From assembly GCA_044508675.1 (NCBI GenBank), contig JBIQHF010000016.1, positions 8,822 to 72,821 of the forward strand: a DNA stretch of 64,000 nt. Direction: 5' to 3'. The position numbers and the translations under genes are program-made. This stretch comes from Raineyella sp044508675. GTDB lineage: Bacteria; Actinomycetota; Actinomycetes; Propionibacteriales; Propionibacteriaceae. Below, in pieces: positions 37,166 to 45,772 of this stretch. Position 1 is the first letter of the stretch; the number at the start of each line of letters is the position of its first letter. Below the pieces are notes generated by a model. That model was given only the letters and a program-made list of their open reading frames with translations, was not told the origin of the DNA and made no database searches.

Positions 37166-37734
37166 CCGGAGGCTGACGCCTGATCCCGGAGCACCCGGTA
37201 CCTGAGCATCGCGAACTGCCCGACCCGCTCGGCGGAGAGCAGCTCCAGCCGGTCCGGCCAGATGGTGCGCGGCAGCAGGGGCGCCCCGCCGGTCACCGCC
37301 GCCGGTGCCACCGCGATGACCAGCAGGTCGAGCATGCCCGCATCAAGGAACTGGCCGGCCAGGTCGCCACCGCCGACCACCCAGATGTCACCACCACCGG
37401 CCATCGCCTCGAGCTCGGCCCGGTGCTCCGGCACCGACCCGGACAGCACCGTCACATCGGCACCGGCAGGAATCGGCTGGTCCCGCGAGGAGAACACCAC
37501 GACGCGCGAGGTGCCGAAAAAGGCCGTCGACCACTTCTCCGGGTGGGCGAGCAGGTCCTCGTGGTCGAGCACCCACTGGTAGGTCGTGGATCCCATGACC
37601 AGCAAGGACACCGGGTCGAGCACGTCGGAGACGTCCGGTTCGACGCTGTCGACGGCGAACAGCCAGGCCAGGGAATTGTCCTCGTCGGCCAGGTACCCGT
37701 TCAGCGTCGTGGCGGTGTAGAAGACGTAGCGCAT
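37153..37734 (-). CDS. RibD C-terminal / dihydrofolate-reductase-like protein
   Basis: 193 residues. MRYVFYTATTLNGYLADEDNSLAWLF is the RibD_C start; LLVMGSTTYQWVL, VVVFSSRD and IWVVGGGDLAGQFLDAGMLDLLVIAVAPAAVTGGAPLLP complete the DHFR-like NADPH-binding fold. Single-domain proteins of this kind lack a deaminase domain, are common in actinobacteria and mostly have unknown substrates. The ATG at 37734 lies 6 nt after CACAGT (a weak -10), suggesting a leaderless mRNA. Its last 13 bp overlap the convergent helD-like gene. Confidence 0.85.
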
Positions 37735-37740
37735 ACCACT

Positions 37741-37746
37741 ACTGTG
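37741..37746 (-). promoter_or_regulatory. Weak candidate -10 for the RibD-like gene
   Basis: CACAGT on the minus strand ends 6 nt before the ATG at 37734, matching the leaderless layout of its neighbours. Confidence 0.3.
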
Positions 37747-37787
37747 ACATCCGCCACACCACAGCGGAACCGACCCGGCCGCCCGGA

Positions 37788-38717
37788 TCAGTCCCGCAGG
37801 GCCCCCGACTTCAGTCGCGAGTAGATCTCGCGGGTGGCCCGGGAACGGTTGAGGGTGAAGTAGTGCAGGCCCGGCGCCCCCCCGGCCAACAGCCGCTCGC
37901 ACAGCTCGACGCCGATGTCGACGCCGACCCGCCGGACCGCCTCGGGGTCGTCGGAGACCGCGGACAGCCGCGACACCACGCTGTCCGGCAGCGGCGCCCC
38001 GGACAGCTCCGCGAAGCGCTTGATCTGCCCCACGTTGGTCACCGGCTGGATACCGGGAATGATCGGCAGGTCCGATCCGAGCGCCCGGACCCGCTCGACC
38101 AGCTCGAAGTAGCGCTCGGGCTCGAAGAACAACTGGGTGATCGCGAACGAGGCCCCGGCCTCCTGCTTCTCGACCAGGATCCGCGCGTCGAGCTCGGCAT
38201 CGTTCTTGTCGGGGTGCAGGTCCGGGAAAGCGGCTACCCCGATCACGGCGGACGGGTTGCGCCGCCGGACCAACCGGACCAGTTCGGTGGCGTTCTCCAG
38301 GCCCTGCGGGTGGCGCACCCAGGGGACCGACGGCCCTCCGGGCATGTCGCCGCGAACCGCCAGGATGTGGTTGATCCCGGCAGCGGCGTACTCGTCGACC
38401 ACCTCGGCCAACTGGTCGATCGGCTGGCTGACCGCGGTGAGGTGCCCCATCACCTGCATGACGTGTGCCTCGGGGTCCCGGGCCTGCCGCTCGGTCATCA
38501 GCTGCGCCAGCCGCGCGGTGATCGTCACGGTCATGTCCCGTCGCGAGCCACTGGCCCCATACGTCACGGAGACGAAGTCCGGCTCGAGCTCATCGAGCTC
38601 CAGCAGCGCCTTCCAGAGCATGGCGTCGCCCTCGAGCGTCTTCGGGGGGAAGAACTCGAAGGAGTGCAGCGGCCGGTCGCCGGCGCGCAGCATCTCGTCG
38701 ATCGTACGGGGCGTCAT
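37788..38717 (-). CDS. metF: Methylenetetrahydrofolate reductase (MetF)
   Basis: 309 residues. FAD-dependent reduction of 5,10-methylene-THF to 5-methyl-THF for methionine synthesis. Signatures: SFEFFPPKTLEGDAMLW at ~15-31, FVSVTYGASGSRRDMT, HLTAVSQPIDQLAEVVDEYAAAGINHILAVRGDMP, IGVAAFPDLHPD, KQEAGASFAITQLFFEPERYF and IPGIQPVTNVGQIKRFAELSGAPLP. ATG at 38717 lies 7 nt after TATGGT, so it is probably leaderless; an ATG at 38729 overlaps that -10. Divergent from the polyprenyl synthase gene, the arrangement also found in mycobacteria. Confidence 0.95.
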   Translation of the reverse strand: MTPRTIDEMLRAGDRPLHSFEFFPPKTLEGDAMLWKALLELDELEPDFVSVTYGASGSRRDMTVTITARLAQLMTERQARDPEAHVMQVMGHLTAVSQPIDQLAEVVDEYAAAGINHILAVRGDMPGGPSVPWVRHPQGLENATELVRLVRRRNPSAVIGVAAFPDLHPDKNDAELDARILVEKQEAGASFAITQLFFEPERYFELVERVRALGSDLPIIPGIQPVTNVGQIKRFAELSGAPLPDSVVSRLSAVSDDPEAVRRVGVDIGVELCERLLAGGAPGLHYFTLNRSRATREIYSRLKSGALRD

Positions 38718-38724
38718 GGCGATT

Positions 38725-38730
38725 ACCATA
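38725..38730 (-). promoter_or_regulatory. Candidate -10, leaderless metF
   Basis: TATGGT on the minus strand ends 7 nt before the ATG at 38717. Confidence 0.5.
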
Positions 38731-38756
38731 TTCTGGCCGTTTCCGGGCCGACCCCC

Positions 38757-38762
38757 TAGGCT
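38757..38762 (+). promoter_or_regulatory. Candidate -10, leaderless polyprenyl synthase gene
   Basis: TAGGCT ends 6 nt before the GTG at 38769. It lies 27 bp from the metF -10 on the opposite strand, so the two core promoters overlap. Confidence 0.5.
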
Positions 38763-38768
38763 CAGTCC

Positions 38769-39878
38769 GTGGTCACCGCTCTCAATCCAGCCCAGCCGCT
38801 CGCCGCCGACTTCCGCCAGGACGTCCAGGACGCCCTCACCGGATTCCTGACCGGCCAGCGGGAGGTCCTCGCCGAGATCGGGGGCGAGCTGGATGCGATG
38901 GCCGAGCTCGCGGAACTCTTCACCGGTGGGGGCAAACGGCTCCGGCCCGCCTTCGCGCTATGGGGACGGGTGGCAGCCGCCGGCATCCCGGACCCGGACA
39001 TCTACGAGGCCCTCGTCCGCGCTGCAGCCAGTCTGGAGCTGCTGCACGTCTCGGCCCTGATACACGACGACGTGATGGACAACTCCGACACCAGGCGCGG
39101 CGTGCCCGCCGCCCACCTCCAGTTCGCCGGCCTGCATGACCGCCACGACTGGGTCGGGTCCGGTGAGCAGTTCGGCCGGGCCGGCGCGATCCTGCTCGGC
39201 GACCTGCTGCTGATGTGGTCCGACGAGATGGTGCACTCCGCCGGGCTCCCGCCCGCGGTGCTCCGCGGCGCCCTGCCCCACCTCTCCGCCATGCGTACCG
39301 AGGTCACGTGCGGTCAGTACCTCGACGTGGTCGCCCAGGCCCAGCCGCTGCGCCCCGAGCTCCTCCAGGACAACATCGACCAGGTGCGCCGCGTGGTGGA
39401 GTTCAAGTCCGCCCGCTACTCGGTCCGGCGCCCGGTCCAATTCGGCGCCGCCCTCGGCGGAGCCGGCCAGGACCTCCAGGACGCCCTCGCCGCGTACGGC
39501 TCCCCGCTCGGTCGCGCCTTCCAGTACCGCGACGACCTGCTCGGGGTCTTCGGCGACGAGCAGGTGATCGGCAAACCCGCCGGCGGCGACCTGCGCGAGG
39601 GCAAGCACACCCTGCTGCTGGCGTACGCGCTGGCAGGCTCCAACGACGCCGGGCGCAACCGGCTGCTCAGCCTGGTCGGGGCTCCCGACCTCAACGAGGG
39701 AGGGATCCAGGAGGCGCGTGACCTGATCGAGGCCAGCGGCGCCCGGGCCCGGGTCGAGGCCGACATCGAGACCAACCTGGAGCAGGCCCTGGCCGCGCTC
39801 GACGGGGCACCGCTCAGCGACCCCGGACGCGAGGGGCTGATGGCCCTGGCACACGCCGCGGTCCGCCGGACGGTCTGA
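38769..39878 (+). CDS. Polyprenyl (geranylgeranyl-type) diphosphate synthase
   Basis: 369 residues, all-trans prenyltransferase. The first aspartate-rich motif is LIHDDVMDNSDTRRG and the second is FQYRDDLLGVFGDE, each binding Mg-diphosphate. GGGKRLRPAF at ~56-65, GDLLLMW and GKPAGGDLREGKHTLLLAYAL are the other conserved boxes. It condenses IPP with allylic diphosphates in isoprenoid (menaquinone, carotenoid or lipid-carrier) synthesis; chain length cannot be decided by eye. In M. tuberculosis the equivalent position holds idsA2. The GTG start is probably leaderless. 127 bp upstream of the kinase gene. Confidence 0.93.
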   Translation: MVTALNPAQPLAADFRQDVQDALTGFLTGQREVLAEIGGELDAMAELAELFTGGGKRLRPAFALWGRVAAAGIPDPDIYEALVRAAASLELLHVSALIHDDVMDNSDTRRGVPAAHLQFAGLHDRHDWVGSGEQFGRAGAILLGDLLLMWSDEMVHSAGLPPAVLRGALPHLSAMRTEVTCGQYLDVVAQAQPLRPELLQDNIDQVRRVVEFKSARYSVRRPVQFGAALGGAGQDLQDALAAYGSPLGRAFQYRDDLLGVFGDEQVIGKPAGGDLREGKHTLLLAYALAGSNDAGRNRLLSLVGAPDLNEGGIQEARDLIEASGARARVEADIETNLEQALAALDGAPLSDPGREGLMALAHAAVRRTV

Positions 39879-40005
39879 GCCCCAGCCACCGCTCGGTCTC
39901 CACCCGCCGGAACCGTGTCGGTCCCGCGGAAACACTCAACCACCCGTCTAGACTCACACCAGGCTGACACGGCCCCTTCCCCTTCAGACCGTGTTAGGAG
40001 CAGAT

Positions 40006-42159
40006 GTGACTAATTCCAGCATCGCCGACCCATTGGTCGGCCATGCCCTCGAGGGCCGCTACGAGATCACCTCGCGTCTCGCCCGCGGCGGTATGGCCAC
40101 GGTCTATCGCGCGGTGGATCGACGACTCGACCGTACGGTCGCGGTGAAGGTCATGCACGAGGGCCTCGGCGACGACCAGGACTTCGCGACCAACTTCGAC
40201 CGTGAGGCCAGGGCTGCCGCCCACCTCGCACATCCGAATATAGTCTCTGTTTTCGATCAGGGCAACGATTTCGGCCGGCCTTTCATCGTGATGGAGTTGG
40301 TGGAGGGGTCGACGCTGCGTCGGCTCATCAGCCGGGAGGCCCCGCTGATCCCCTTGCGGGCGCTCGACCTCATCGACCCGGTCCTGGCTGCACTGGCCGC
40401 TGCGCACGAGTCGGGCCTGATCCATCGCGACGTGAAACCGGAGAACGTCCTCATCTCCCGGCGGGGACAGCTCAAGGTGGCCGACTTCGGTCTCGCCCGT
40501 GCCGTCACCTCGCAGTCCGCCGCAGCGACCCAGAGCCTGCTCATCGGCACCGTGTCGTACCTGCCGCCCGAATTGGTCGAGCACGGGCACGCCGACACCC
40601 GCTCCGACGTGTACTCGGCAGGCATCATGCTGTTCGAGATGCTGACCGGCCGCAAGCCACACACCGGCGACTCCCCGATCCAGGTCGCGTACGCCCATGT
40701 CCACAAGGACGTGCCGAAGCCGTCCAGCTGGATCGAGGCGGACTGGCGCAGCTCCCTCGACGGGATCCCGCCCTACCTCGATGCCCTGGTCGGGGCGGCC
40801 ACGTCACGGGACCCCGACAAGCGGCCGCGGGATGCCCGGGCCTTCCTGGACTGCGTCCGCCGGGCGCGCAAGGCGCTGTCCAGCGGCATCATGCACGACC
40901 CCCACCTGACGATGCTGCTGGCCGACCCGAACGCCGCGGACGACACCGAGCCGGTGGACATCGAGTACACCCCCACTCGGCGGGCGATGGCCGCCCTGGC
41001 CAGCTCGAGGCTGCGATCCGAGGCGGCCGCAGACCCCACCCCGTCCGGGGCGGACCCGGCCGACGGCGTCGCCGCAGCCGCGGTGCTGACCGAGGAGCGC
41101 CGACCGACCGATGGCCCCGGCGCCGAGGAGGAGCGGGTACTGGCCGTGTCCCGGGATGCCGGAGCACGCGGCGGCCGCCCCCCGGCTGACGGGGAACCGG
41201 ACCGTCACGCCGAGGAGCACGACCGGGAGTGGGCCGACTCCGGGGCGTACGAGATCGCCCGGGCCGGTCGGCAACGCCGGACCCGCCGCGCACTGGTATC
41301 CGTCCTCCTGGTCCTGCTGGTCGTGCTGGCCGGCACCGGCGCCTGGTGGGCGGCCGACGGTCGCTACGTGGCCGCACCGACGGTCACCAGCCTGACTCAG
41401 CCGGAGGCCGCTGCCGTCGTCAAGGCGGCCGGGCTCGAGTTCGCCACGACCGAGGAGTACTCCGAGACGGTGCCGGCCGGCGAGGTGATCGCGACCGTTC
41501 CGGGCCCCGGCGAGGACATCGCCCGCGGCGCCACCCTCACCGCCGTCCTGTCGAAGGGGCAGGAACGATACGCGGTACCGGCCGTGGTCGGCAAGGACCT
41601 CGAGACCGCCAGGGCCGAACTGGTGGCCAGCCACCTGGCACCGGGGACGACCACCGAGGAGTGGAGCGAGTCGGTGCCTGCCGGCGACGTCATGTCGACC
41701 GCCACGCAGGAGGGGACCAAGGTCAAACCGGAGACCCCGATCGACCTGGTCGTCTCCAAGGGTCGCGAGCCGATCACCGTCACCAACTGGTACAACCGCG
41801 ACGGCAAGGACGCGATCGCGTCCCTGGCCGACCAGGGGCTCAAGGTCGTCACCACCGACCGTCACTCGGACGACGTCGCCGCCGGCAAGGTGGTGGGCCA
41901 GACCCCCAGCTCGGGCACGCTCTACCGAGGCGACACCGTGATGCTGTCGATCTCGCAGGGCCCCGAGCAGGTCGCGGTGCCGGACGTGACGGGCAAGCCC
42001 GTCGCGGAGGCCGAGGCCGAGATGACCGGGGCAGGGTTCACGACGACCACCGAACCGGTCGAGGTGAACTACCTTGGCCTCGGGTACGTGGCCCGCAGCT
42101 CGGTCGACCCCGGGGCCACCGCACCCAAGGGCTCGGCGATCACCCTGTTCCTGGTCTGA
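40006..42159 (+). CDS. PASTA-domain Ser/Thr protein kinase (PknB/Stk type)
   Basis: 717 residues. Kinase domain ~18-290: glycine loop ARGGMATVYRA, catalytic K48, HRDVKPEN with D142, ADFGLARA and GTVSYLPPE. A ~140-residue juxtamembrane linker precedes one membrane helix (~430-450, VSVLLVLLVVLAGTGAWW). Four extracellular PASTA repeats of ~65-70 residues follow (~455-717); the third starts ITVTNWYNRDGKDAI and lacks the usual VP. PASTA kinases sense muropeptides or lipid II and phosphorylate division proteins such as Wag31. GTG at 40006 has AGGAG 5 nt upstream. M. tuberculosis pknL occupies this position but lacks PASTA domains. Confidence 0.94.
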   Translation: MTNSSIADPLVGHALEGRYEITSRLARGGMATVYRAVDRRLDRTVAVKVMHEGLGDDQDFATNFDREARAAAHLAHPNIVSVFDQGNDFGRPFIVMELVEGSTLRRLISREAPLIPLRALDLIDPVLAALAAAHESGLIHRDVKPENVLISRRGQLKVADFGLARAVTSQSAAATQSLLIGTVSYLPPELVEHGHADTRSDVYSAGIMLFEMLTGRKPHTGDSPIQVAYAHVHKDVPKPSSWIEADWRSSLDGIPPYLDALVGAATSRDPDKRPRDARAFLDCVRRARKALSSGIMHDPHLTMLLADPNAADDTEPVDIEYTPTRRAMAALASSRLRSEAAADPTPSGADPADGVAAAAVLTEERRPTDGPGAEEERVLAVSRDAGARGGRPPADGEPDRHAEEHDREWADSGAYEIARAGRQRRTRRALVSVLLVLLVVLAGTGAWWAADGRYVAAPTVTSLTQPEAAAVVKAAGLEFATTEEYSETVPAGEVIATVPGPGEDIARGATLTAVLSKGQERYAVPAVVGKDLETARAELVASHLAPGTTTEEWSESVPAGDVMSTATQEGTKVKPETPIDLVVSKGREPITVTNWYNRDGKDAIASLADQGLKVVTTDRHSDDVAAGKVVGQTPSSGTLYRGDTVMLSISQGPEQVAVPDVTGKPVAEAEAEMTGAGFTTTTEPVEVNYLGLGYVARSSVDPGATAPKGSAITLFLV

Positions 42160-42318
42160 TGAGGTCCCGGGCCGGCCATCGTCGCAGGCCGGCGGGAGAC
42201 CGAACAACGTGCCACGGAGCGGCGACGAATTCCGGATCGCCGCCATGGGCGCGTACCCTCATGTCAGACCACCGTGGTCCCGGGCTCCGGGGCCACTCGC
42301 TTCACCAAGGGACACTGC

Positions 42319-43275
42319 GTGCGCCTTCCCCACCTCACCGGATCCTCTAACCCCGACCCACGTGCCCGACGCCTCCGTCGCCGCCGCCGTGGCCTCGCTG
42401 CAGGACTCGGTGCAGGACTGGCGCTCTTCGGAGCGGTGGCCGGCATCCCGGCCGACGCCGCGGTGAAGCCGCAGCCCACCCCGGCCCTCACGACGATCAC
42501 CCCCTGTCAGGACGTCATGTTCATCGGCGTCCGCGGTTCCGGTGAGACCCCGGCCGACGGACAGTACGGCATGGGCGGCGAGTCCAGCCTCGCCTGGCAG
42601 CAGTACCGCCACGCGATCCCGGGCCAGTCCGCCGCCGCGATGTCGATCGACTATCCGTCCACCCCGGTGACGACGCTGGCCTCCCCCTATGCGGCAGGCG
42701 ACTTCTTCCGCAGCATCGACACCGGGGTCACGAAACTGGAAGGCGTGCTGGCCGAACGCTCCGTCGCCTGCCCCACTGAGCGCTACGTGCTCTCCGGCAA
42801 GTCCCAGGGCGCCATCGTCGTTCACCGGGCCACGGTGGACATTGCGGCGCACGACGACCAGTACGGGGCCGACCTGATGGACCGGATCGACGGGGTCATC
42901 GTGATCGCAGACCCCGACCGCGTACCCTCCGAGGACGGCAGCGCGTACGGCACCAGCGGCCAGGGCAGCAGCCACTACGGCATCTCCAACGCCGCCCCCT
43001 GGATCGCCGGCAACCGCTACCGCCCGACCACCTCGACCATGTCGACCCACTGGGAGCACTCCGAGCGCTGGCACTCGGTCTGCAACTCCGGGGACGCGGT
43101 CTGCGACTTCGGCGTGGCCAGCTCCGGCCCCGGACAGATGCTGAACGGCTTCGACATCCACACCTACAGCTACGTCGATGACCCGTCCGCGATCCGCGCC
43201 GCTGCCTCCGCCGTGGCCGAGGAGTCGCGCACCCGCGCGGAGACGCCGGCCCAGCCGGCGTCGACGGCGATCTGA
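42319..43275 (+). CDS. Secreted cutinase-family serine hydrolase
   Basis: 318 residues. A basic N-region (RARRLRRRRRGLAAG) and hydrophobic core (LGAGLALFGAVAGIPADAA, cleavage near residue 48) form a signal peptide with Tat-like arginines. Mature protein: TPCQDVMFIGVRGSGE, nucleophile S162 in LSGKSQGAIV, a Cys pair in SVCNSGDAVCDFG and the C-terminal His in GFDIHTYSY. Cutinase-like proteins of actinobacteria hydrolyse esters or lipids outside the cell. The GTG at 42319 has AAGGGA 6 nt upstream; earlier in-frame starts would add residues before the basic region. 159 bp separate it from the kinase gene. Confidence 0.85.
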   Translation: MRLPHLTGSSNPDPRARRLRRRRRGLAAGLGAGLALFGAVAGIPADAAVKPQPTPALTTITPCQDVMFIGVRGSGETPADGQYGMGGESSLAWQQYRHAIPGQSAAAMSIDYPSTPVTTLASPYAAGDFFRSIDTGVTKLEGVLAERSVACPTERYVLSGKSQGAIVVHRATVDIAAHDDQYGADLMDRIDGVIVIADPDRVPSEDGSAYGTSGQGSSHYGISNAAPWIAGNRYRPTTSTMSTHWEHSERWHSVCNSGDAVCDFGVASSGPGQMLNGFDIHTYSYVDDPSAIRAAASAVAEESRTRAETPAQPASTAI

Positions 43276-43314
43276 CCCGATCCCCCTGATCCAGAACACC
43301 TGACCTGAACGAAG

Positions 43315-43368
43315 CCGCCCCCCTGTCCCGCTGTTCGGCCGTGGCCGGACGGAGGAGCAGGGGGGCGG
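43315..43368. terminator. Branched hairpin between convergent genes
   Basis: CCGCCCCCCTG (43315-43325) pairs perfectly with 43358-43368; an inner CGGCC/GGCCG hairpin is enclosed. It separates the convergent cutinase-like and DAHP synthase genes and probably terminates both. Confidence 0.7.
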
Positions 43369-43407
43369 ATCAGGTCTCGGCCGACTCGGGCCGGCCCGGC
43401 GGCCCGG

Positions 43408-44802
43408 TCAGAAGGTGACCGGCGTGTACGCCTGCACCGGGTTGGCGCGCCGGATCCGACCATCGGTGAGGCGCTCGGCCACGGTGAAGGCGAGTTCGAG
43501 GGACTGGTTGCGATTGAGCCGCGGGTCACAGGCGGTCTCGTAGCGCAGCCCCAGGTCGGCCTCGGCCAACTCCCCGACACCGCCGACGCACTCGGTGACG
43601 TCGTCGCCGGTGAGCTCGACGTGGATGCCACCGGGCCAGGTGCCGCACTGGTCGTGCACGTCGAAGAAGCCCTGGACCTCGTCGGCCACATCCGCGAAGG
43701 CGCGGGTCTTGACCCCGTCCTCGGTGGTGAACGTGTTGCCGTGCATCGGGTCGGACATCCAGACCGGCTGGCGTCCCGAGGCCATGATCTCCTCGATCAC
43801 CGGCGGCAGGACCGTCCGGATCTTGCGGGCCCCCATCCGGGTGATGAAGGTCAGGCGGCCGGGCTCGCGATCCGGGTCGATCTTGTCGGCCAGCGCGAGG
43901 GCGTCCTTCGCGGTCGTCGACGGGCCGAGCTTGATCCCGATCGGGTTGCGCAGGTGGCGCAGGAACTCGACGTGCGGGCCGTCGATCTGCCGGGTGCGCT
44001 CCCCGATCCAGATGAAGTGCCCCGACACGTCGTACGGCGTGCGGGTGCGCGAGTCGATCCGGGTCATCGCGTGCTCGTAGTCCAGCAGCAGCGCCTCGTG
44101 CGAGGAGTAGAAGTCGACCGAATGCATGGCCTCGTCGTCCATGCCACAGGAGACCATGAACGCCAGCGCCCGCTCGATCTCGCGCACCAGTTCGGTGTAG
44201 CGCTCATTCACCGCGGCGGAGCGGACGAAGTCGGAGTTCCACGAATGGGCCGTACGCAGGTCGGCGAAACCACCGTTGAGCAGCGCGCGAGCCAGGTTCA
44301 TCGTGGCGGAGGACGCGTTGTAGGTATCCAGCAGGCGCCTCGGGTCGTGGCGCCGGGACTCCGCAGTGAACTCCAGTCCGTTGACCGCGTCACCGCGGTA
44401 GGTCGGCAGCGTCACCCCGTTGCGGGTCTCGGTGCCACTCGACCGCGGCTTGGCGTACTGGCCGGCGATCCGACCGATCTTGACGATCGGGACCTGCGCG
44501 GCGTAGGTCATCACGACCGCCATCGACAGCAGCGTACGCAGTTTGTTCTGGATGTTGGCCGCAGTGACGCCGGAGAACGTCTCGGCGCAGTCGCCGCCCT
44601 GCAGGACGAAGGCCTCGCCCCGGGCAACGGCGGCGAGCTGGCCCTTCAGGTCGTCACACTCCCCCGCAAACACCAGCGGGGGGCGGGTACGGAGCTGGGC
44701 GACAACGTCGGCCAGCTCGGTCTGGTCCTCATAGCTCGGCTGCTGGACCGGGTTCATGGCATGCAGCTGGGCGAGGGACGGGATACGTGAAGCGTCGGGC
44801 AC
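43408..44802 (-). CDS. aroG: Class II 3-deoxy-D-arabino-heptulosonate-7-phosphate synthase
   Basis: 464 residues. Condenses phosphoenolpyruvate and erythrose 4-phosphate, the first shikimate step. Class II signatures: PPLVFAGECDDLKGQLA, FVLQGGDCAETFSG (metal Cys), KIGRIAGQYAKPRS, HSWNSDFVRSA, GIKLGPSTTAKDAL, ITRMGARKIRTVLPPVI, VWMSDPMHGNTFTTEDG and GIHVELTGDDVTECVGG. The GTG at 44802 sits 7 nt after TAGAAT, so it is probably leaderless. The protein starts closer to the core than M. tuberculosis AroG. Position matches aroG (Rv2178c) in mycobacteria. Confidence 0.95.
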   Translation of the reverse strand: MPDASRIPSLAQLHAMNPVQQPSYEDQTELADVVAQLRTRPPLVFAGECDDLKGQLAAVARGEAFVLQGGDCAETFSGVTAANIQNKLRTLLSMAVVMTYAAQVPIVKIGRIAGQYAKPRSSGTETRNGVTLPTYRGDAVNGLEFTAESRRHDPRRLLDTYNASSATMNLARALLNGGFADLRTAHSWNSDFVRSAAVNERYTELVREIERALAFMVSCGMDDEAMHSVDFYSSHEALLLDYEHAMTRIDSRTRTPYDVSGHFIWIGERTRQIDGPHVEFLRHLRNPIGIKLGPSTTAKDALALADKIDPDREPGRLTFITRMGARKIRTVLPPVIEEIMASGRQPVWMSDPMHGNTFTTEDGVKTRAFADVADEVQGFFDVHDQCGTWPGGIHVELTGDDVTECVGGVGELAEADLGLRYETACDPRLNRNQSLELAFTVAERLTDGRIRRANPVQAYTPVTF

Positions 44803-44809
44803 GGGCCCG

Positions 44810-44815
44810 ATTCTA
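44810..44815 (-). promoter_or_regulatory. Candidate -10, leaderless aroG
   Basis: TAGAAT on the minus strand ends 7 nt before the GTG at 44802. Confidence 0.55.
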
Positions 44816-44872
44816 GGCGGTGGCTCCAACTGCACCGGCCACCTCCCACGGGGATGGAACGCCCGAACCGGA

Positions 44873-45652
44873 TCAGCCCTTGTCCGCCACGGCCGGCGGC
44901 AGCTCCACGGGCGGCTTGGCCGACCCCAGGCCGGGCCGCTCCAGCACCTTGCCAGCCAGCTGCTCGGGGGTGAAGTTCCCCGCCTTGACGCTCGCACCGT
45001 ACGCGTCGACGTACTCTTGGCCGGACAGTTCGTGGATCGCCGCCATCACCTGGTCGGTGATCCAGCGCAACACCTGGCGATCGTTGTCCCGGCCGGCGTA
45101 CTCGCTGAAGTCCAGCGACCGGCCGATCCGGATCCCGGGGCGGCGCATCATCGGGATCCCGAACAGCCCCTTGTGCAGTTGGGTGTTCACCATCGCCACC
45201 GGGATCACCGGCACCCCGGCATTCAGCGCCAGTCGCGCCACGCCGGTCTTGCCCTTGTACAGGCGGCCATCGGGGGAACGGGTGCCCTCGGGGTAGATGC
45301 CGAGCAGGTCACCGCCCTCGAGCACCTCCGAGACGTCCAGCAGGCTCTCGGCGCTGGCCCGGCCGCCGGAGCGGTCCATCGGGTGCATCCCGACGGCCTT
45401 GAGGAACCACGCCACCACGCGGGACTTCAGGTCCTTGCCGTGGAAGGCCTCGGCCTTGGCCGGGAAGACCATCCGGCGCCGGATCATCGCCGGCAGCACC
45501 ACGGTGTCACCGGCGGAGAGGTGGTTGCTCGCCATCAGTGCGGCACCGGTGTCCGGGACGTTCTCCGCACCCTCGACCCAAGGCCGCCACAGCCCTGCGA
45601 TGACAGGGCGGAACAGCAGGCGCTTGAACAATGAGTACGCCATCTCGGACAC
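44873..45652 (-). CDS. 1-acylglycerol-3-phosphate-type acyltransferase (PlsC family)
   Basis: 259 residues. SNHLSAGDTVVLP is the NHx4D catalytic box; MVFPAKAEAFHGK, GIYPEGTRSPDGRLYKGKTGVARLAL (substrate-binding EGTRS) and VPVIPVAMVNT are the remaining PlsC blocks. It acylates lysophosphatidic acid or a related lipid at the membrane. The extended C-terminus (~205-259, YVDAYGASVKAGNFTPEQLAGKVLERPGL) is usual for actinobacterial members. GTG at 45652 has GGAGG 6 nt upstream; the ATG three codons later is the alternative. Confidence 0.9.
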   Translation of the reverse strand: MSEMAYSLFKRLLFRPVIAGLWRPWVEGAENVPDTGAALMASNHLSAGDTVVLPAMIRRRMVFPAKAEAFHGKDLKSRVVAWFLKAVGMHPMDRSGGRASAESLLDVSEVLEGGDLLGIYPEGTRSPDGRLYKGKTGVARLALNAGVPVIPVAMVNTQLHKGLFGIPMMRRPGIRIGRSLDFSEYAGRDNDRQVLRWITDQVMAAIHELSGQEYVDAYGASVKAGNFTPEQLAGKVLERPGLGSAKPPVELPPAVADKG

Positions 45653-45760
45653 GGGGCACCTCCGGTGAGCGGGGGCCGACCCGCCACGGGTCCGCCCGGC
45701 GGGCTGGGTCGGCAGCAGGCAGATGCCGCCGACCCAGCCTAGCCAATTGAGGACCGGGGC

Positions 45761-45766
45761 TAGAGT
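45761..45766 (+). promoter_or_regulatory. Candidate -10, leaderless hydrolase gene
   Basis: TAGAGT ends 6 nt before the ATG at 45773. Confidence 0.5.
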
Positions 45767-45772
45767 CCTTCC

